This document shows positions 1 to 8,612 of a stretch of 64,000 nucleotides of DNA, in pieces. Each line of letters opens with the position of its first letter. Position 1 is the first letter of the stretch. Below the pieces are notes generated by a model, which was given only the letters and a program-made list of their open reading frames with translations, was not told the origin of the DNA and made no database searches. The position numbers were made by a program, and so were the translations under genes. This stretch comes from Dactylosporangium fulvum (GTDB taxonomy: Bacteria > Actinomycetota > Actinomycetes > Mycobacteriales > Micromonosporaceae). The stretch covers positions 6,038,501 through 6,102,500 of the forward strand of contig NZ_CP073720.1 of NCBI RefSeq assembly GCF_025137375.1, given 5' to 3'.

Positions 1-146
1 GTGCCGGGCATGCCGCTCAGCAAGGGACCGAACAGCAGCAGGAAGACCGCCGGTTCGGCCATCATGAACAGGATGCCGATCGGGTTGCGGAAGGTCGGCA
101 TCATCTCGCGGGCGAAGACGGTGCCGGCGTCGGTGACGGGCTTCAT
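1..146 (-). CDS. ABC-2 type transporter permease, N-terminal part (runs off the window)
   Basis: Reading down from an ATG whose complement lies at 144-146, the first ~48 residues show a short polar start, then a hydrophobic segment preceded by FRNPIGILFMM. That pattern is typical of the first membrane helix of DrrB-like ABC-2 permeases. The start codon lies one base after the stop of the upstream ATPase (148-150), so the two are almost certainly translated together as a DrrAB-type exporter. Only the N-terminus is visible; the substrate cannot be told. Confidence 0.8.
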   Translation of the reverse strand, partial: MKPVTDAGTVFAREMMPTFRNPIGILFMMAEPAVFLLLFGPLLSGMPG

Positions 147-147
147 G

Positions 148-1101
148 TCAGGCTCCTTCGCGCAGGCTGCGTCCGGTGAGGGTGAGGAAGACGTCGTCGA
201 GCGTGGGGCGGCGCAGGTCGACGGCCCGGGTCCGGACACCGGCGGCGGCCAGCGCCAGCACCAGCTCCGGCACGACGGTGTCCCCGCCCGTCGCCCGGAT
301 GCGCACGGCGGCGCCGTCGGTGGTCACCTCGTGCGCGCCCGGCACCCCGGCGGCGACGCCGGCGGCCCGCCCCGCGTCCGCCGCCGAGCCGACCGTGACG
401 GTGATCCGGTCGCCGGCCAGGGTCGCCTTCAGCCGCTCCGGGGTGTCGTCCGCGATCACCGTCCCGCGGTCGATGACCACGACCCGCTCGGCCAGCGCGT
501 CGGCCTCCTCGAGGTAGTGGGTGGTCAGGAAGATCGTGGTGCCGAAGTCCCGCCGCAGCCGTCGGATGTGCTCGGCGAGATGGGCGCGGTTCTGCGGGTC
601 GAGTCCGGTGGAGGGCTCGTCGAGGAACAGCAGCCGGGGCCGGTGCACCATGCCGATGGCGATGTCCAGCCGGCGCCGCTGCCCGCCGGAGAGCGTCGAC
701 ACCGTGCGGGTCGCGAGCTGCTCGAGGTCGAACACGGCGAGCAGTTCGTCGGCGCGGGTGCGTGACGCTCGCCGGCTGAGGCCGTAGCAGCGCCCCTGCG
801 TGGCCAGTTCGTCGCGGACGCGGAAGTAGTGCCCGGCCCCGCTGCCCTGGCCGACGTACCCGATGCGCTGCCGGACGCCGGCGGGGTCGGTGCGCACGTC
901 GGCGCCGGCGACGGTCGCGGTGCCGTCGGTCGGCGGCAGCAGGGTGGTGAGCATCCGCAGGCTGGTGGACTTCCCGGCGCCGTTGGGGCCGAGGAACGCG
1001 ACCAGTTCACCGTCCTCGACGTCGAGGTCCAGGCCGCGCACGGCCTCGACGGTCTCCTTCTTGACCCGGAAGTGCCGGGTCAGTTTTCGGGCACGGATCA
1101 T
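148..1101 (-). CDS. DrrA-type ABC transporter ATP-binding protein
   Basis: This 317-residue ATPase would power the ABC-2 permease at the left edge. Walker A is GPNGAGKST at residues 38-46, the signature LSGGQ is at 137-141, Walker B (LLFLDEP) is near 157 and the switch histidine sits in TTHYLEEAD. The ~100-residue C-terminal extension after the ATPase core fits the DrrA/daunorubicin-resistance subfamily. I place the start at 1101 because GGAGAGG sits just upstream; an in-frame ATG at 1152 would add 17 unusual residues. A MarR gene lies divergently upstream, suggesting ligand-induced expression of an exporter, a common arrangement for drug efflux. The substrate is unknown. Confidence 0.93.
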   Translation of the reverse strand: MIRARKLTRHFRVKKETVEAVRGLDLDVEDGELVAFLGPNGAGKSTSLRMLTTLLPPTDGTATVAGADVRTDPAGVRQRIGYVGQGSGAGHYFRVRDELATQGRCYGLSRRASRTRADELLAVFDLEQLATRTVSTLSGGQRRRLDIAIGMVHRPRLLFLDEPSTGLDPQNRAHLAEHIRRLRRDFGTTIFLTTHYLEEADALAERVVVIDRGTVIADDTPERLKATLAGDRITVTVGSAADAGRAAGVAAGVPGAHEVTTDGAAVRIRATGGDTVVPELVLALAAAGVRTRAVDLRRPTLDDVFLTLTGRSLREGA

Positions 1102-1220
1102 CGCCTCTCCTAGCGGTGAATGGGATTTCGCGATGGGCGGAATTGGCGGCAAATATGGGATTCGCCGTATTTGTTCCTGCCGAGTGGCCTCAAAAGCCTA
1201 GGCAGAACATCATGTAAAAC

Positions 1221-1235
1221 GTCAGGAGCCCTGAC
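1221..1235. promoter_or_regulatory. Perfect 6-bp inverted repeat, candidate MarR operator
   Basis: GTCAGG and CCTGAC are perfect arms around a 3-bp spacer. The site lies between the divergent DrrA-type ATPase gene and the MarR gene, ending 21 bp before the MarR start. Position and symmetry suit an autoregulatory MarR operator; there is no other evidence. Confidence 0.45.
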
Positions 1236-1256
1236 ATCGGCGGTACCGTCGGCGCG

Positions 1257-1679
1257 GTGATCCCCTACCTGCTCGCGTACGCGCACACGCTCGCCGCCCG
1301 GCCCCTCGACCGCGTGCTGCACCCGCACGGACTGACCGTCCGGCAGTTCGGATTGCTCACGCAGCTGGATCTGGAGCCGGAGCTGACCATGTCGGAGCTG
1401 GCCCGCCAGCTCGGTGTCACCCGGCAGTCGCTGCACGAGATGGTCGGCGAACTGGAGACGGCGGGCTATCTGCGCCGCGCCCCGGGCGCGACCGGCCGGA
1501 CCCGGCGGCTGGCGCTGACACCACGGGCGACCCGGCTGCTGGCCGGCGTCCGCGACCCGCTGCGCAAGGTCGAGGACGACTTCCTGCGCGGCCTGACCCC
1601 CGCCGAGGCGGCGACGTTACGCCGGCTGCTGCAAAAGCTGCTGGCCCACGCCACCGACGACGAGGCCTGGCTGGCGTAG
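1257..1679 (+). CDS. MarR family transcriptional regulator
   Basis: A 140-residue winged-helix protein of usual MarR length. The N-terminal helix (ARPLDRVLHPHGLTVRQFGLL) is followed by the recognition helix region (MSELARQLGVTRQSLHEMVGEL) and a wing with GRTRRLALTPRA. The C-terminal helices would form the dimer interface. Translation begins at GTG with no good Shine-Dalgarno sequence at normal distance, so the message may be leaderless. It is divergent from a DrrAB-type exporter and probably represses both itself and the exporter until a ligand binds. The ligand is not predictable. Confidence 0.9.
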   Translation: MIPYLLAYAHTLAARPLDRVLHPHGLTVRQFGLLTQLDLEPELTMSELARQLGVTRQSLHEMVGELETAGYLRRAPGATGRTRRLALTPRATRLLAGVRDPLRKVEDDFLRGLTPAEAATLRRLLQKLLAHATDDEAWLA

Positions 1680-1717
1680 AACGCCGCCACCATGCCGCGC
1701 TCGGGCGACGGCCTGCG

Positions 1718-2149
1718 TCACGCCGTCGCGCGGGCGGCCGGCCATGCCGTCCAGGCGCGGCTCAGACCGTACGACACCAGGAGGATGAGCGTGATCGCGC
1801 CGTCCGCGAACAGGGCCTCGCTCGCGCCTTCGACCTCGCCGCCGAAGGACAGGGCGGCGATCGTCAGGCCGAGCTTGTCGAGGATGGCCAGCTCCCAGAT
1901 TCCCGCGTAGCGCCGCGGGCGGTAGGCCAGCAGCAGGAACACGCCCGCGAAGACGACGAAGCCGAGCATGCGCCAGGTCTCGACCATCCGCGTGGCCGGG
2001 CCGGCGTCCGCGACCGCGCCCACCGCTCCGGCCACCGCGACGACGGCGCCGAGCGCGGCGAGGACGAGCAGTGCCCGTGCGATGCGGTCACGGACCCGCC
2101 CGGCGGACTTGACGGACTCGACGTGGCTGGACGGGGAACCGACCGACAT
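1718..2149 (-). CDS. Small four-helix membrane protein, function unknown
   Basis: The 143-residue protein has a polar N-terminus of ~20 residues and about four hydrophobic segments (ALLVLAALGAVVAVAGAV, MLGFVVFAGVFLLLAY, LAILDKLGLTIAALSF, ALFADGAITLILLVSYGL). I do not recognise a named family with confidence. It is divergent from a TetR gene, and the shared intergenic region is filled by a 47-bp operator. It is therefore very probably the main TetR target, a small inner-membrane protein made when the regulator lets go. The ATG at 2149 lies ten bases from the operator edge, so a bound repressor would block promoter access. Confidence 0.8.
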   Translation of the reverse strand: MSVGSPSSHVESVKSAGRVRDRIARALLVLAALGAVVAVAGAVGAVADAGPATRMVETWRMLGFVVFAGVFLLLAYRPRRYAGIWELAILDKLGLTIAALSFGGEVEGASEALFADGAITLILLVSYGLSRAWTAWPAARATA

Positions 2150-2159
2150 GACACTGCCT

Positions 2160-2206
2160 TTCGCCCTAACGGTGTTAGGGAGCTAACCTAACACCGTTAG
2201 GGCGAA
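2160..2206. promoter_or_regulatory. Double TetR operator (20-bp perfect inverted repeat, 7-bp spacer)
   Basis: The arms 2160-2179 and 2187-2206 are perfect reverse complements around seven bases. Each arm holds a smaller dyad of the form CCTAAC-NNN-GTTAGG (GGT on the left, ACC on the right), so the site looks like two identical TetR operators side by side. It fills the space between the divergent membrane-protein and TetR genes and would control both. The symmetry is seen directly; binding by the adjacent TetR protein is inferred. Confidence 0.85.
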
Positions 2207-2215
2207 CCGGAAAGG

Positions 2216-2764
2216 GTGAGGCTGATGGCGTCACAGGTGCTGAGCCGGCTCACGCCGCGGGCCCGGGAGATCGTGCAGGCCGCGCGGGAGCTCCTGGAGC
2301 GGGAAGGCCCCGAGGCGCTGTCGATGCGCCGTCTCGCCGACCGGGTCGGCATCCGCGCCGCCTCGCTCTACGAGCACGTCCGCGACAAGCAGGCGCTGGA
2401 GGCCACGCTGATCTCGGTCGGCTTCGAGGAACAGGCGGAGCTGTTCGCGCGGGCCGTCGACGGCGCCGCCGATCCGATCGCCGCACTCACCGTCGCGTAC
2501 CGCGACTTCGCACACCGCCGGCCGAACCTCTACCGGCTGATGACCGAGCGGGCCCTGCGCCGCGACCTGCTCACCCCGGGCGTCGAGGAGGCGGCCGCGA
2601 AGCCCCTCCTCGACGCGACCGGGGGTGACCGCGAACACGCACGGGCCCTCTGGGCCTTCGCGCACGGCATGGTCATCCTCGAGCTGTACGAGCGCTTCCC
2701 GCCCGGCGCCGATCTCGACGACACCTGGCGCCGCGGCCTCGAAGCGTTCCGGGGAGACCGTTGA
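2216..2764 (+). CDS. TetR family transcriptional regulator
   Basis: A 182-residue TetR protein. The helix-turn-helix lies at about residues 20-65 (EALSMRRLADRVGIRAASLYEHVRDKQAL). The C-terminal ligand domain contains YRDFAHRRPNLYRLMTER and WAFAHGMVILELYERFP, typical of the WHG-type subclass. GTG at 2216 and ATG at 2225 are both possible starts; GGGTGAGG in front of the ATG slightly favours the latter. It sits directly downstream of a double operator and diverges from a small membrane protein, implying autoregulation plus control of that gene. It ends seven bases from the convergent ABC permease gene. Confidence 0.92.
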   Translation: MRLMASQVLSRLTPRAREIVQAARELLEREGPEALSMRRLADRVGIRAASLYEHVRDKQALEATLISVGFEEQAELFARAVDGAADPIAALTVAYRDFAHRRPNLYRLMTERALRRDLLTPGVEEAAAKPLLDATGGDREHARALWAFAHGMVILELYERFPPGADLDDTWRRGLEAFRGDR

Positions 2765-2771
2765 ACGCCGC

Positions 2772-5123
2772 CTACTCGGTCCGCAGCGCGTGGGCGGTGC
2801 TCGTCCGGGACGCCCAGCCGGCGGGCAGCAGCGCTCCGGCCAGCGCGATCAGCAGGCCGCCGCAGGCGAGTGCGGTGAGCAGCGCCGGCCCGTACACGTC
2901 CAGGATGTGCGGCGGAAACCGGGTGCCCGCGGCGCGGGCCATCGCCGGCAGCACCGCGTCGTGCAGCGCGATCCCGGCCGGCACGCCGACGAGGCCAGCG
3001 AGCAGGCCGATCCCGGCGACCGACGTGAGCACCATCGCGACGGTCTGCCGCGGTGCCATGCCGAGCGCCTTGAACACGCCGAGCTCGTGGACCCGTTCGC
3101 GGGTGTCGAGGACGACGGTGTTGAGCACGCCGAGCCCGGCGACCGTGACGAGCAGCAGCGTGAGCGTGCCGGCCAGGGTGTCCATCGCCACGACCACACT
3201 GCTGATCTCGCCGACGTTGACCTCGGCCTCGCCGGTGCCGGCCAGCGCCGTGTTCAGCGTGTTCACGTAGGACGCGAGGTCGGTGCCGGCGGCGACGTCG
3301 ACGTGGTACTCGGCGCTGCCGGGCCGCGTGTCCAGGTCGAGGCCCGCGAGGGAGCGGACGTCGGTGACGACGCGCAGCCCCTGGGAGCTGAGGTCGAGGA
3401 CCTCACCGACGACGCGAACGCGTGCGCTGTGCCCCTCGCCGGTGAGGGTGATGGTGTCGCCGATCCGGATGCCGGTGGCGTCGAGGAAGCCGCTCGGCAC
3501 GACCGCCTCCCCCGGCCCGGCGAACCAGCGGCCCTCGATGATCTCGTAGGTGCCCCAGGAGGCGTCGCCGTCGAACCCGACGACCTCCACCGGCCCGGTC
3601 AGCCCGGCGACGCCGGCCTCGGTGTACCGAGTGGTGAAGTACCGGGTCGTGCCCGGCTGGGCCTCGATCGCGGCGACGATCGACTCGGGACTGGACCAGG
3701 GGCTCGTGTGCACGAGGACGTCGCCGGCCGTCCGGCGGTTCACCGCCTCCTGGACGGCGCCGACGGACAGGGCCAGGCCGGTGCCGAAGGTGACGCCGAG
3801 GGCGCCGAGGGCGACGGCGGCGGCGATCGTCGCCGAGCGGCCCGGCCGGGTGAACGGGTTGGCGAGCCCCAGGCTCACCGGGCGGGGCAGCGGCAGCCGG
3901 CCCAGCAGGTGCCGTGCCGTGCGGCCGCGGCCGACCGCCGGGGTGCGGCCGACGGCGATCGCCTCGACGGTGCGCAGCCGCCCGGCCCGCAGCGCCGGCA
4001 CGAGTGCGGTGACCGCGACGGCGGCGAGCGCGGCGAGCGGCACGACGACCGAGACCCACGGGGCGAGGCTCGCGGTGCCGGTACCGAACGCCTCGCCCTC
4101 CTCGGCCAGCACCGGTACGGCGGCCAGGTTGCCCAGCACCACGCCGGCCGCGGCGCCGGCGGTCGCCGGGATCAGCGCCTGGGCGACGTAGGCGCGGGCG
4201 ACCTGGGCCGGGGTGTAGCCGAGCGACTTGAGGACGCCGATGCGCCGGGTGGCGGCACCGACCGCGCCGCTGACCACGATGCCGATGATGAGCACCGACA
4301 TGACGAGCCCGAGCACCCCGAACGCGACCACGAACGGCACGAACGTCCCCGAGACCTGCTCCGAGGCCCGCTTGATCTGCAGGTACGAGGCGGCGCCGGC
4401 GAGGGCTTCCGGCGGTACCGCCGCCGCGACCGCCGCCCGTGCGGCGTTGATGTCGGCGTCGGTGTCCGCGGCGGCCAAGCGGTAGAGCATCTGGTAGCCC
4501 GTCGCGGCGCCGGGCCCGGTCAGTGCCGTGACCGTGGCCGGGGAGGCCCACGCCTGGGCGGTCTTCGTGGCGGAGCGCGCCAGCCCGACGACGGTGAGCG
4601 TCGGGCTGCCGGGCGCCCCGGGGAACGCGATCCGGTCGCCGACCCGGAACGGGATCTGCCCGACGGCCCAGACGATCTCTCCCGGCCCGCTCGCCCAGTG
4701 CCCCTCGGTGAGCTGCGGCCGGTCCACGTCGCCGCCGGCGTCGCCGCGGCCGACGACCGTCACGGACGGCAGGTCGACTCCGGGCGGTACGCCTGGGCCG
4801 GTGCCGCTCGGCCCGCGTCCCGTCACGCTCCGCGGCCGCAGCTCCACCGTCGCGAACGGCCCGGCCGTGGCGGTCACCCCGGTCGCGTGCGCGGTCGCGG
4901 CGACCTGGTCCGCGGTCGCCTTCGCGGCGTCGAACTGCCCGGCCAGGTGCGCGCCGTGCTGGCGGGTGAACGCCTGCTCGAACGGCGCCCGGGACGCGAC
5001 GAGCAGGCCGGTGGCGAGCACGGAGGCGGCGACGGCGAGCAGGGTGGTGAGCGCGATGACGACGGTCTGCACCCGCCGCCGCCCCACCCCCGCCCGCACC
5101 ACGGTGCCCAGGCCCGCGCTCAC
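2772..5123 (-). CDS. FtsX/MacB-type ABC transporter permease
   Basis: A 783-residue permease with one N-terminal helix (VVIALTTLLAVAASVLATGLL), a large extracytoplasmic MacB-like domain, a three-helix FtsX block near residues 250-380, a second extracellular domain, and a closing FtsX block with KALGMAPRQTVAMVL. The duplicated architecture is usual for actinobacterial proteins of this family. I place the start at GTG 5123, overlapping the ATPase stop by four bases (GTGA); the longer frame to 5180 lies inside the ATPase gene. It forms an exporter or mechanotransducer with the ATPase encoded at 5120-5806. The HK/RR pair next door may control it. Confidence 0.92.
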   Translation of the reverse strand: MSAGLGTVVRAGVGRRRVQTVVIALTTLLAVAASVLATGLLVASRAPFEQAFTRQHGAHLAGQFDAAKATADQVAATAHATGVTATAGPFATVELRPRSVTGRGPSGTGPGVPPGVDLPSVTVVGRGDAGGDVDRPQLTEGHWASGPGEIVWAVGQIPFRVGDRIAFPGAPGSPTLTVVGLARSATKTAQAWASPATVTALTGPGAATGYQMLYRLAAADTDADINAARAAVAAAVPPEALAGAASYLQIKRASEQVSGTFVPFVVAFGVLGLVMSVLIIGIVVSGAVGAATRRIGVLKSLGYTPAQVARAYVAQALIPATAGAAAGVVLGNLAAVPVLAEEGEAFGTGTASLAPWVSVVVPLAALAAVAVTALVPALRAGRLRTVEAIAVGRTPAVGRGRTARHLLGRLPLPRPVSLGLANPFTRPGRSATIAAAVALGALGVTFGTGLALSVGAVQEAVNRRTAGDVLVHTSPWSSPESIVAAIEAQPGTTRYFTTRYTEAGVAGLTGPVEVVGFDGDASWGTYEIIEGRWFAGPGEAVVPSGFLDATGIRIGDTITLTGEGHSARVRVVGEVLDLSSQGLRVVTDVRSLAGLDLDTRPGSAEYHVDVAAGTDLASYVNTLNTALAGTGEAEVNVGEISSVVVAMDTLAGTLTLLLVTVAGLGVLNTVVLDTRERVHELGVFKALGMAPRQTVAMVLTSVAGIGLLAGLVGVPAGIALHDAVLPAMARAAGTRFPPHILDVYGPALLTALACGGLLIALAGALLPAGWASRTSTAHALRTE

Positions 5124-5806
5124 CGGACCACCTCCTGCACCAGGCGCCCGTCGACGAGCTCGATGGTGCGCGTCGCGCACGCCTCGGCCAGCGCCAGGTC
5201 GTGGGTGACCAGCAGCAGCGTCTGCCCGTCCCGGTTGAGCTCGGTGAGCAGCTTGCGGACCTCCTGCCCGGACGCGGTGTCGAGGGCGCCGGTCGGCTCG
5301 TCGGCCAGCAGCAGCGGGGGCCGGTTCATCAGCGCCCGCGCGACCGCGACCCGCTGCCGCTCGCCGCCCGACAGCCGGCCGGGAAAGGCCTTCGCGTGGC
5401 GGCTGATGCCGAGGTACCCCAACAGCTCGTCCGCCCGGTGCCGGGCCTTCTGCCGCGGTACTCCGGCCAGCTGCGCCGGCAGCAGGACGTTGTCGAGCAC
5501 GGTGAGATCGTCGAGCAGGTTGAAGAACTGGAAGATCATGCCGATCCGCTCGCGGCGGTACCGCGCGGACGCCGCCTCACCGAGCCGGTCCACGCGCACC
5601 CCGTCGACGGTGACGGTGCCGCGGGTCGGCCGGTCCAGCCCGGCGACGAGGTTGAGCAGGGTGGATTTGCCGCTGCCGGACGGACCCAGCACCGCGAGCG
5701 CCTCGCCCGCCCGGATCCGTAGGTCGAGCCCGGACAGCGCGGCGGGCCCGCCGTCGTACTGCTTGGTCACGTCGTTGCACTCGATCAGTGCGCCTGCGTC
5801 GGTCAT
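5120..5806 (-). CDS. MacB/LolD-type ABC transporter ATP-binding protein
   Basis: The 228-residue ATPase has Walker A GPSGSGKST at 41-49, signature LSGGERQR, Walker B LLLADEPTGALD and the switch histidine in LVTHDLALAE. The ADEPTGALD form and the length are typical of the MacB/LolD/BceA subfamily that works with FtsX-like permeases. It overlaps the permease start by four bases, so the two are translationally coupled. About 150 bp separate it from the divergent histidine kinase gene at 5958, an arrangement often seen where a two-component system senses and controls an antimicrobial-peptide exporter; that role is inference. Confidence 0.93.
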   Translation of the reverse strand: MTDAGALIECNDVTKQYDGGPAALSGLDLRIRAGEALAVLGPSGSGKSTLLNLVAGLDRPTRGTVTVDGVRVDRLGEAASARYRRERIGMIFQFFNLLDDLTVLDNVLLPAQLAGVPRQKARHRADELLGYLGISRHAKAFPGRLSGGERQRVAVARALMNRPPLLLADEPTGALDTASGQEVRKLLTELNRDGQTLLLVTHDLALAEACATRTIELVDGRLVQEVVR

Positions 5807-5957
5807 GGTGGCGAAGCTATGGGCGGACCGGCGCCGGGCACGTCGGCCGCGGTACCGGTTTCCCGTCGCCCGTCAGGCGGACCTCCGCCGGAGTCATCCC
5901 TGCGATGTACGCATCCGTCCCGACGCGGTCCTCCGCCCGGCTTGCCAGACTGGGGCG

Positions 5958-7265
5958 GTGGACCGGGAAGCGATCGCGCGCCGCCTGCGGGCCGCCGCCA
6001 CCTGGCTGTGGCAGACCGCCCCCGCACAGCCGCGGCTGAGCGCGTGGGCGTGGGCGGCCGACGCCATCCTCGCCGTGCTGCTGGCCACCGCGGCCGTCAG
6101 CGGCGCGCTGCAACACCAGGACGTGATGCAACGAGACGGGCCGATCCACATCTTCGTGCCGGAGGGCGCGCCCGCGCCGGTGGCGCCGGGGCCGCCGGAG
6201 TGGGCGCCCGGGCCGCGGGACCGCTTGCAGGACGGACCGCCGGGCGAGCTCGAGCCGTGGCAGCTCGCCGTCGCGGCCCTGTCGGCGCTGCCGCTGGCGA
6301 CCCGCCGCCGCTTCCCGCTCGCGTCGTTCTGGGTCATCACGTTCGCCGCGCTGTACGTCTACACGCTCAACGGCGACCCGACCTGGACGGTCGTCGCGTC
6401 CGTCGTCGCCGCGTACAGCGCACCCACGTACAGCCGATATCGCAACCTCGCGCTGGTCAGCGTCGTGCTCGCCGCGGTGCTGGTCGTCGGCGGCAACCGC
6501 GACAACCTCCCCGGCCTGCCGTCCGGTCTGGTGACGTTCCTGCTGCTGTCGTCGGTCGGCCTGGCCGCGAACGCGATCCACACCTGGCGGCAGCGGGCCC
6601 GCACCCTGGAACAGGAGCGGGAGGCCGCGACCCGCCTCGCCGTCGACCGGGAACGGGCCCGGCTCGCCCGCGAGCTGCACGACGTGGTCAGCCACAACGT
6701 GAGCGTGATGGTCGTGCAGGCCGGCGCCGCCCGCAAGGTCATGGACAGCGCGCCGGAGCAGGCGAAGGAGGCGTTGCTCGCGGTCGAGGCGGGCGGCCGC
6801 GCGGCGATGACCGAGCTGCGGCAGGTGATCGGCCTGCTCACCGTGGACAACGACGGCGTCGACCTGGCGCCGCAGCCGGGCCTCGACGGGCTCGAGGCGC
6901 TCGTCGCCCGGGTCCGCGAGACCGGCGTGCCGGTGACCCTGCAAGTCGCGGCCGGTGACGTGCCGCCGGGCGTGGGCCTCGCCGCCTACCGCGTCGTACA
7001 GGAGGCGCTGACCAACGCCGTGAAACACGCCGCCGGTGCCGAGGTCAGGATCGACGTGACGCAATCGGATTCGGTACTGCGGGTCGAGGTCACCGACACC
7101 GGCGGCGCGCCGGCGGTCGGCTCGGGCAGCGGGCGGGGCCTGATCGGGCTGCGTGAGCGGCTCGAGGTCTACGGCGGTACCCTGACCACCGGCCACCGCC
7201 CGACCGGCGGGTTCCGGGTCGTGGCGGAGATACCGGTCAACGGTGGCGACGGGGGTGACGTGTGA
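5958..7265 (+). CDS. NarL-type sensor histidine kinase (HisKA_3)
   Basis: A 435-residue membrane sensor kinase. The N-terminal half has hydrophobic segments (AADAILAVLLATAAVSG, the TRRRFPLASFWVITFAAL region, LVTFLLLSSVGLAANAI) and an extracytoplasmic loop rich in Pro between the first two. The dimerisation motif RELHDVVSHNVSVM carries the phospho-acceptor at about His241. The ATPase domain has EALTNAVKHA (N box) and GRGLIGLRERLEVYGG (G box). GTG at 5958 is chosen because the long frame upstream is antisense to the ABC genes. It overlaps the response regulator by four bases (GTGA). Its stimulus is unknown; the divergent ABC exporter is a likely target. Confidence 0.93.
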   Translation: MDREAIARRLRAAATWLWQTAPAQPRLSAWAWAADAILAVLLATAAVSGALQHQDVMQRDGPIHIFVPEGAPAPVAPGPPEWAPGPRDRLQDGPPGELEPWQLAVAALSALPLATRRRFPLASFWVITFAALYVYTLNGDPTWTVVASVVAAYSAPTYSRYRNLALVSVVLAAVLVVGGNRDNLPGLPSGLVTFLLLSSVGLAANAIHTWRQRARTLEQEREAATRLAVDRERARLARELHDVVSHNVSVMVVQAGAARKVMDSAPEQAKEALLAVEAGGRAAMTELRQVIGLLTVDNDGVDLAPQPGLDGLEALVARVRETGVPVTLQVAAGDVPPGVGLAAYRVVQEALTNAVKHAAGAEVRIDVTQSDSVLRVEVTDTGGAPAVGSGSGRGLIGLRERLEVYGGTLTTGHRPTGGFRVVAEIPVNGGDGGDV

Positions 7266-7942
7266 GCCTGCCGCTGCGTGTCGTCATCGCCGACGACCAG
7301 GCGCTGGTGCGCACCGGGTTCCGGATGATCCTCAACGCCGACGGCATCGACGTCGTCGCCGAGGCCGCCAACGGCGTCGAGGCGGTCCAGTCCGTCCGGC
7401 GGACGGTGCCGGACGTGGTGCTGATGGACGTGCGGATGCCGGAGATGGACGGCCTCGAGGCGACCCGGCGGATCCTGGCGTCCGAGTCCGCCGAGCCGCC
7501 GCGGGTGATCATCCTGACGACGTTCGACCTGGACCGGTACGTCTACGCCGCGCTGAGCGCCGGCGCGAGCGGCTTCCTGCTCAAGGACGTCAGCCCGGAG
7601 CAGCTCGTCGCCGCCGTGCGGCTGGTCCGGGCCGGTGACGCGCTGCTCGCCCCGGCGATCACGCGCCGGCTCATCGAGCGCTACGCCAGCCGCGACGAGC
7701 ACACCGCCGCGTTGCACCGCGACCTGTCGACACTCACCCCGCGTGAGGTCGAGGTGTTGCGGCTGCTGGCCCGCGGGCTGAGCAACGCCGAACTCGCCGA
7801 GCACCTGCACCTGTCGGACGCGACGGTGAAGACACACGTGGCGCGGATCCTGTCGAAGCTGCGGCTGCGCGACCGGGCCCAGGCGATCGTGGTCGCCTAC
7901 GAGACCGGGCTGGTCACGCCCGGCTCGCAGGGCGGTTCGTGA
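7262..7942 (+). CDS. NarL/FixJ family response regulator
   Basis: A 226-residue regulator. The receiver domain has the acidic pair DD at 11-12, phospho-acceptor Asp56 in LMDVRMPEMDG and the conserved Lys in FLLKDVSPEQL. The C-terminal LuxR-type HTH begins at LTPREVEVLRLLARGLSN, with recognition helix DATVKTHVARILSKL. It is coupled by a 4-bp overlap to the kinase encoded upstream and is surely its partner. It ends four bases from the convergent paralogous regulator at 7947, and the HTH domains of the two are very similar, suggesting duplication or shared DNA targets. Confidence 0.95.
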   Translation: MSLPLRVVIADDQALVRTGFRMILNADGIDVVAEAANGVEAVQSVRRTVPDVVLMDVRMPEMDGLEATRRILASESAEPPRVIILTTFDLDRYVYAALSAGASGFLLKDVSPEQLVAAVRLVRAGDALLAPAITRRLIERYASRDEHTAALHRDLSTLTPREVEVLRLLARGLSNAELAEHLHLSDATVKTHVARILSKLRLRDRAQAIVVAYETGLVTPGSQGGS

Positions 7943-7946
7943 ATGC

Positions 7947-8612
7947 TCAGTCGTCCTCGCCGGGGACGATGAGGCCGTGCTCGTACGCGTAGACGACCGC
8001 CTGCACCCGGTCGCGCAGGTCGAGCTTGGTCAGCACCCGGCTGACGTGGGTCTTCACGGTGGCGTCGGACAGGTGCAGGCGCTCGGCCAGCTCCTGGTTG
8101 CTCAGGCCGCGCGCGACCAGCCGCAGCACCTCCAGCTCGCGCTCGGTGAGCCGGTCGGCGGCCGCGCGCGCCGCGGCCGTCGGCGAGGGCGGCACCCGCA
8201 GGAACCGGGTGATCAGTCGCTTGGTGACCGCCGGCGCCAGCAGTGACTCCCCGGCCGCGACGGTGCGCACGGCCTCGGCGAGCTGTCCCGGCGGAGCGTC
8301 CTTGAGCAGGAAGCCGCCGGCGCCCGCGCGGAGGGCCTCGTAGACGTACTCGTCCAGGTCGAACGTGGTCAGGACGAGGACCTGGGGCGGGTCGGGCGCC
8401 AGACGGATCCGCCGGGTGGCCTCGATGCCGTCCATCTTCGGCATCCGGATGTCCATCACGACCACGTCCGGGCGCAGCGTGCCGGCGTGCCGCACCGCCT
8501 CGGCGCCGTCGGCGACCGCACCGACGATCGTGATGTCGGGCTGGGCGCCCAGCATGCCGGCCAGCCCCGAGCGGATCAACGCGTGATCGTCGGCGACCAG
8601 GACGTTGATCAT
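7947..8612 (-). CDS. NarL/FixJ family response regulator (second pair)
   Basis: A 221-residue paralogue of the neighbouring regulator. Phospho-acceptor Asp54 lies in VMDIRMPKMDG, the conserved Lys in FLLKDAPPGQL, and the HTH starts at LTERELEVLRLVARGLSN with the same DATVKTHV recognition helix. The start is ATG 8612, overlapping the stop of the kinase gene by four bases (ATGA). The longer in-frame extension to 8798 lies inside the kinase gene and is rejected. A 13-residue linker (PPSPTAAARAAAD) between receiver and HTH is longer than in the neighbour. Confidence 0.95.
   Translation of the reverse strand: MINVLVADDHALIRSGLAGMLGAQPDITIVGAVADGAEAVRHAGTLRPDVVVMDIRMPKMDGIEATRRIRLAPDPPQVLVLTTFDLDEYVYEALRAGAGGFLLKDAPPGQLAEAVRTVAAGESLLAPAVTKRLITRFLRVPPSPTAAARAAADRLTERELEVLRLVARGLSNQELAERLHLSDATVKTHVSRVLTKLDLRDRVQAVVYAYEHGLIVPGEDD

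Noticed and set aside
2625..7265. A 4.6-kb plus-strand open frame crossing the ABC transporter and kinase region
   Set aside because: Only its last part (from GTG 5958) is a real histidine kinase. The rest is antisense to the permease and ATPase, is rich in Arg, Gly and Pro, and has no domain.
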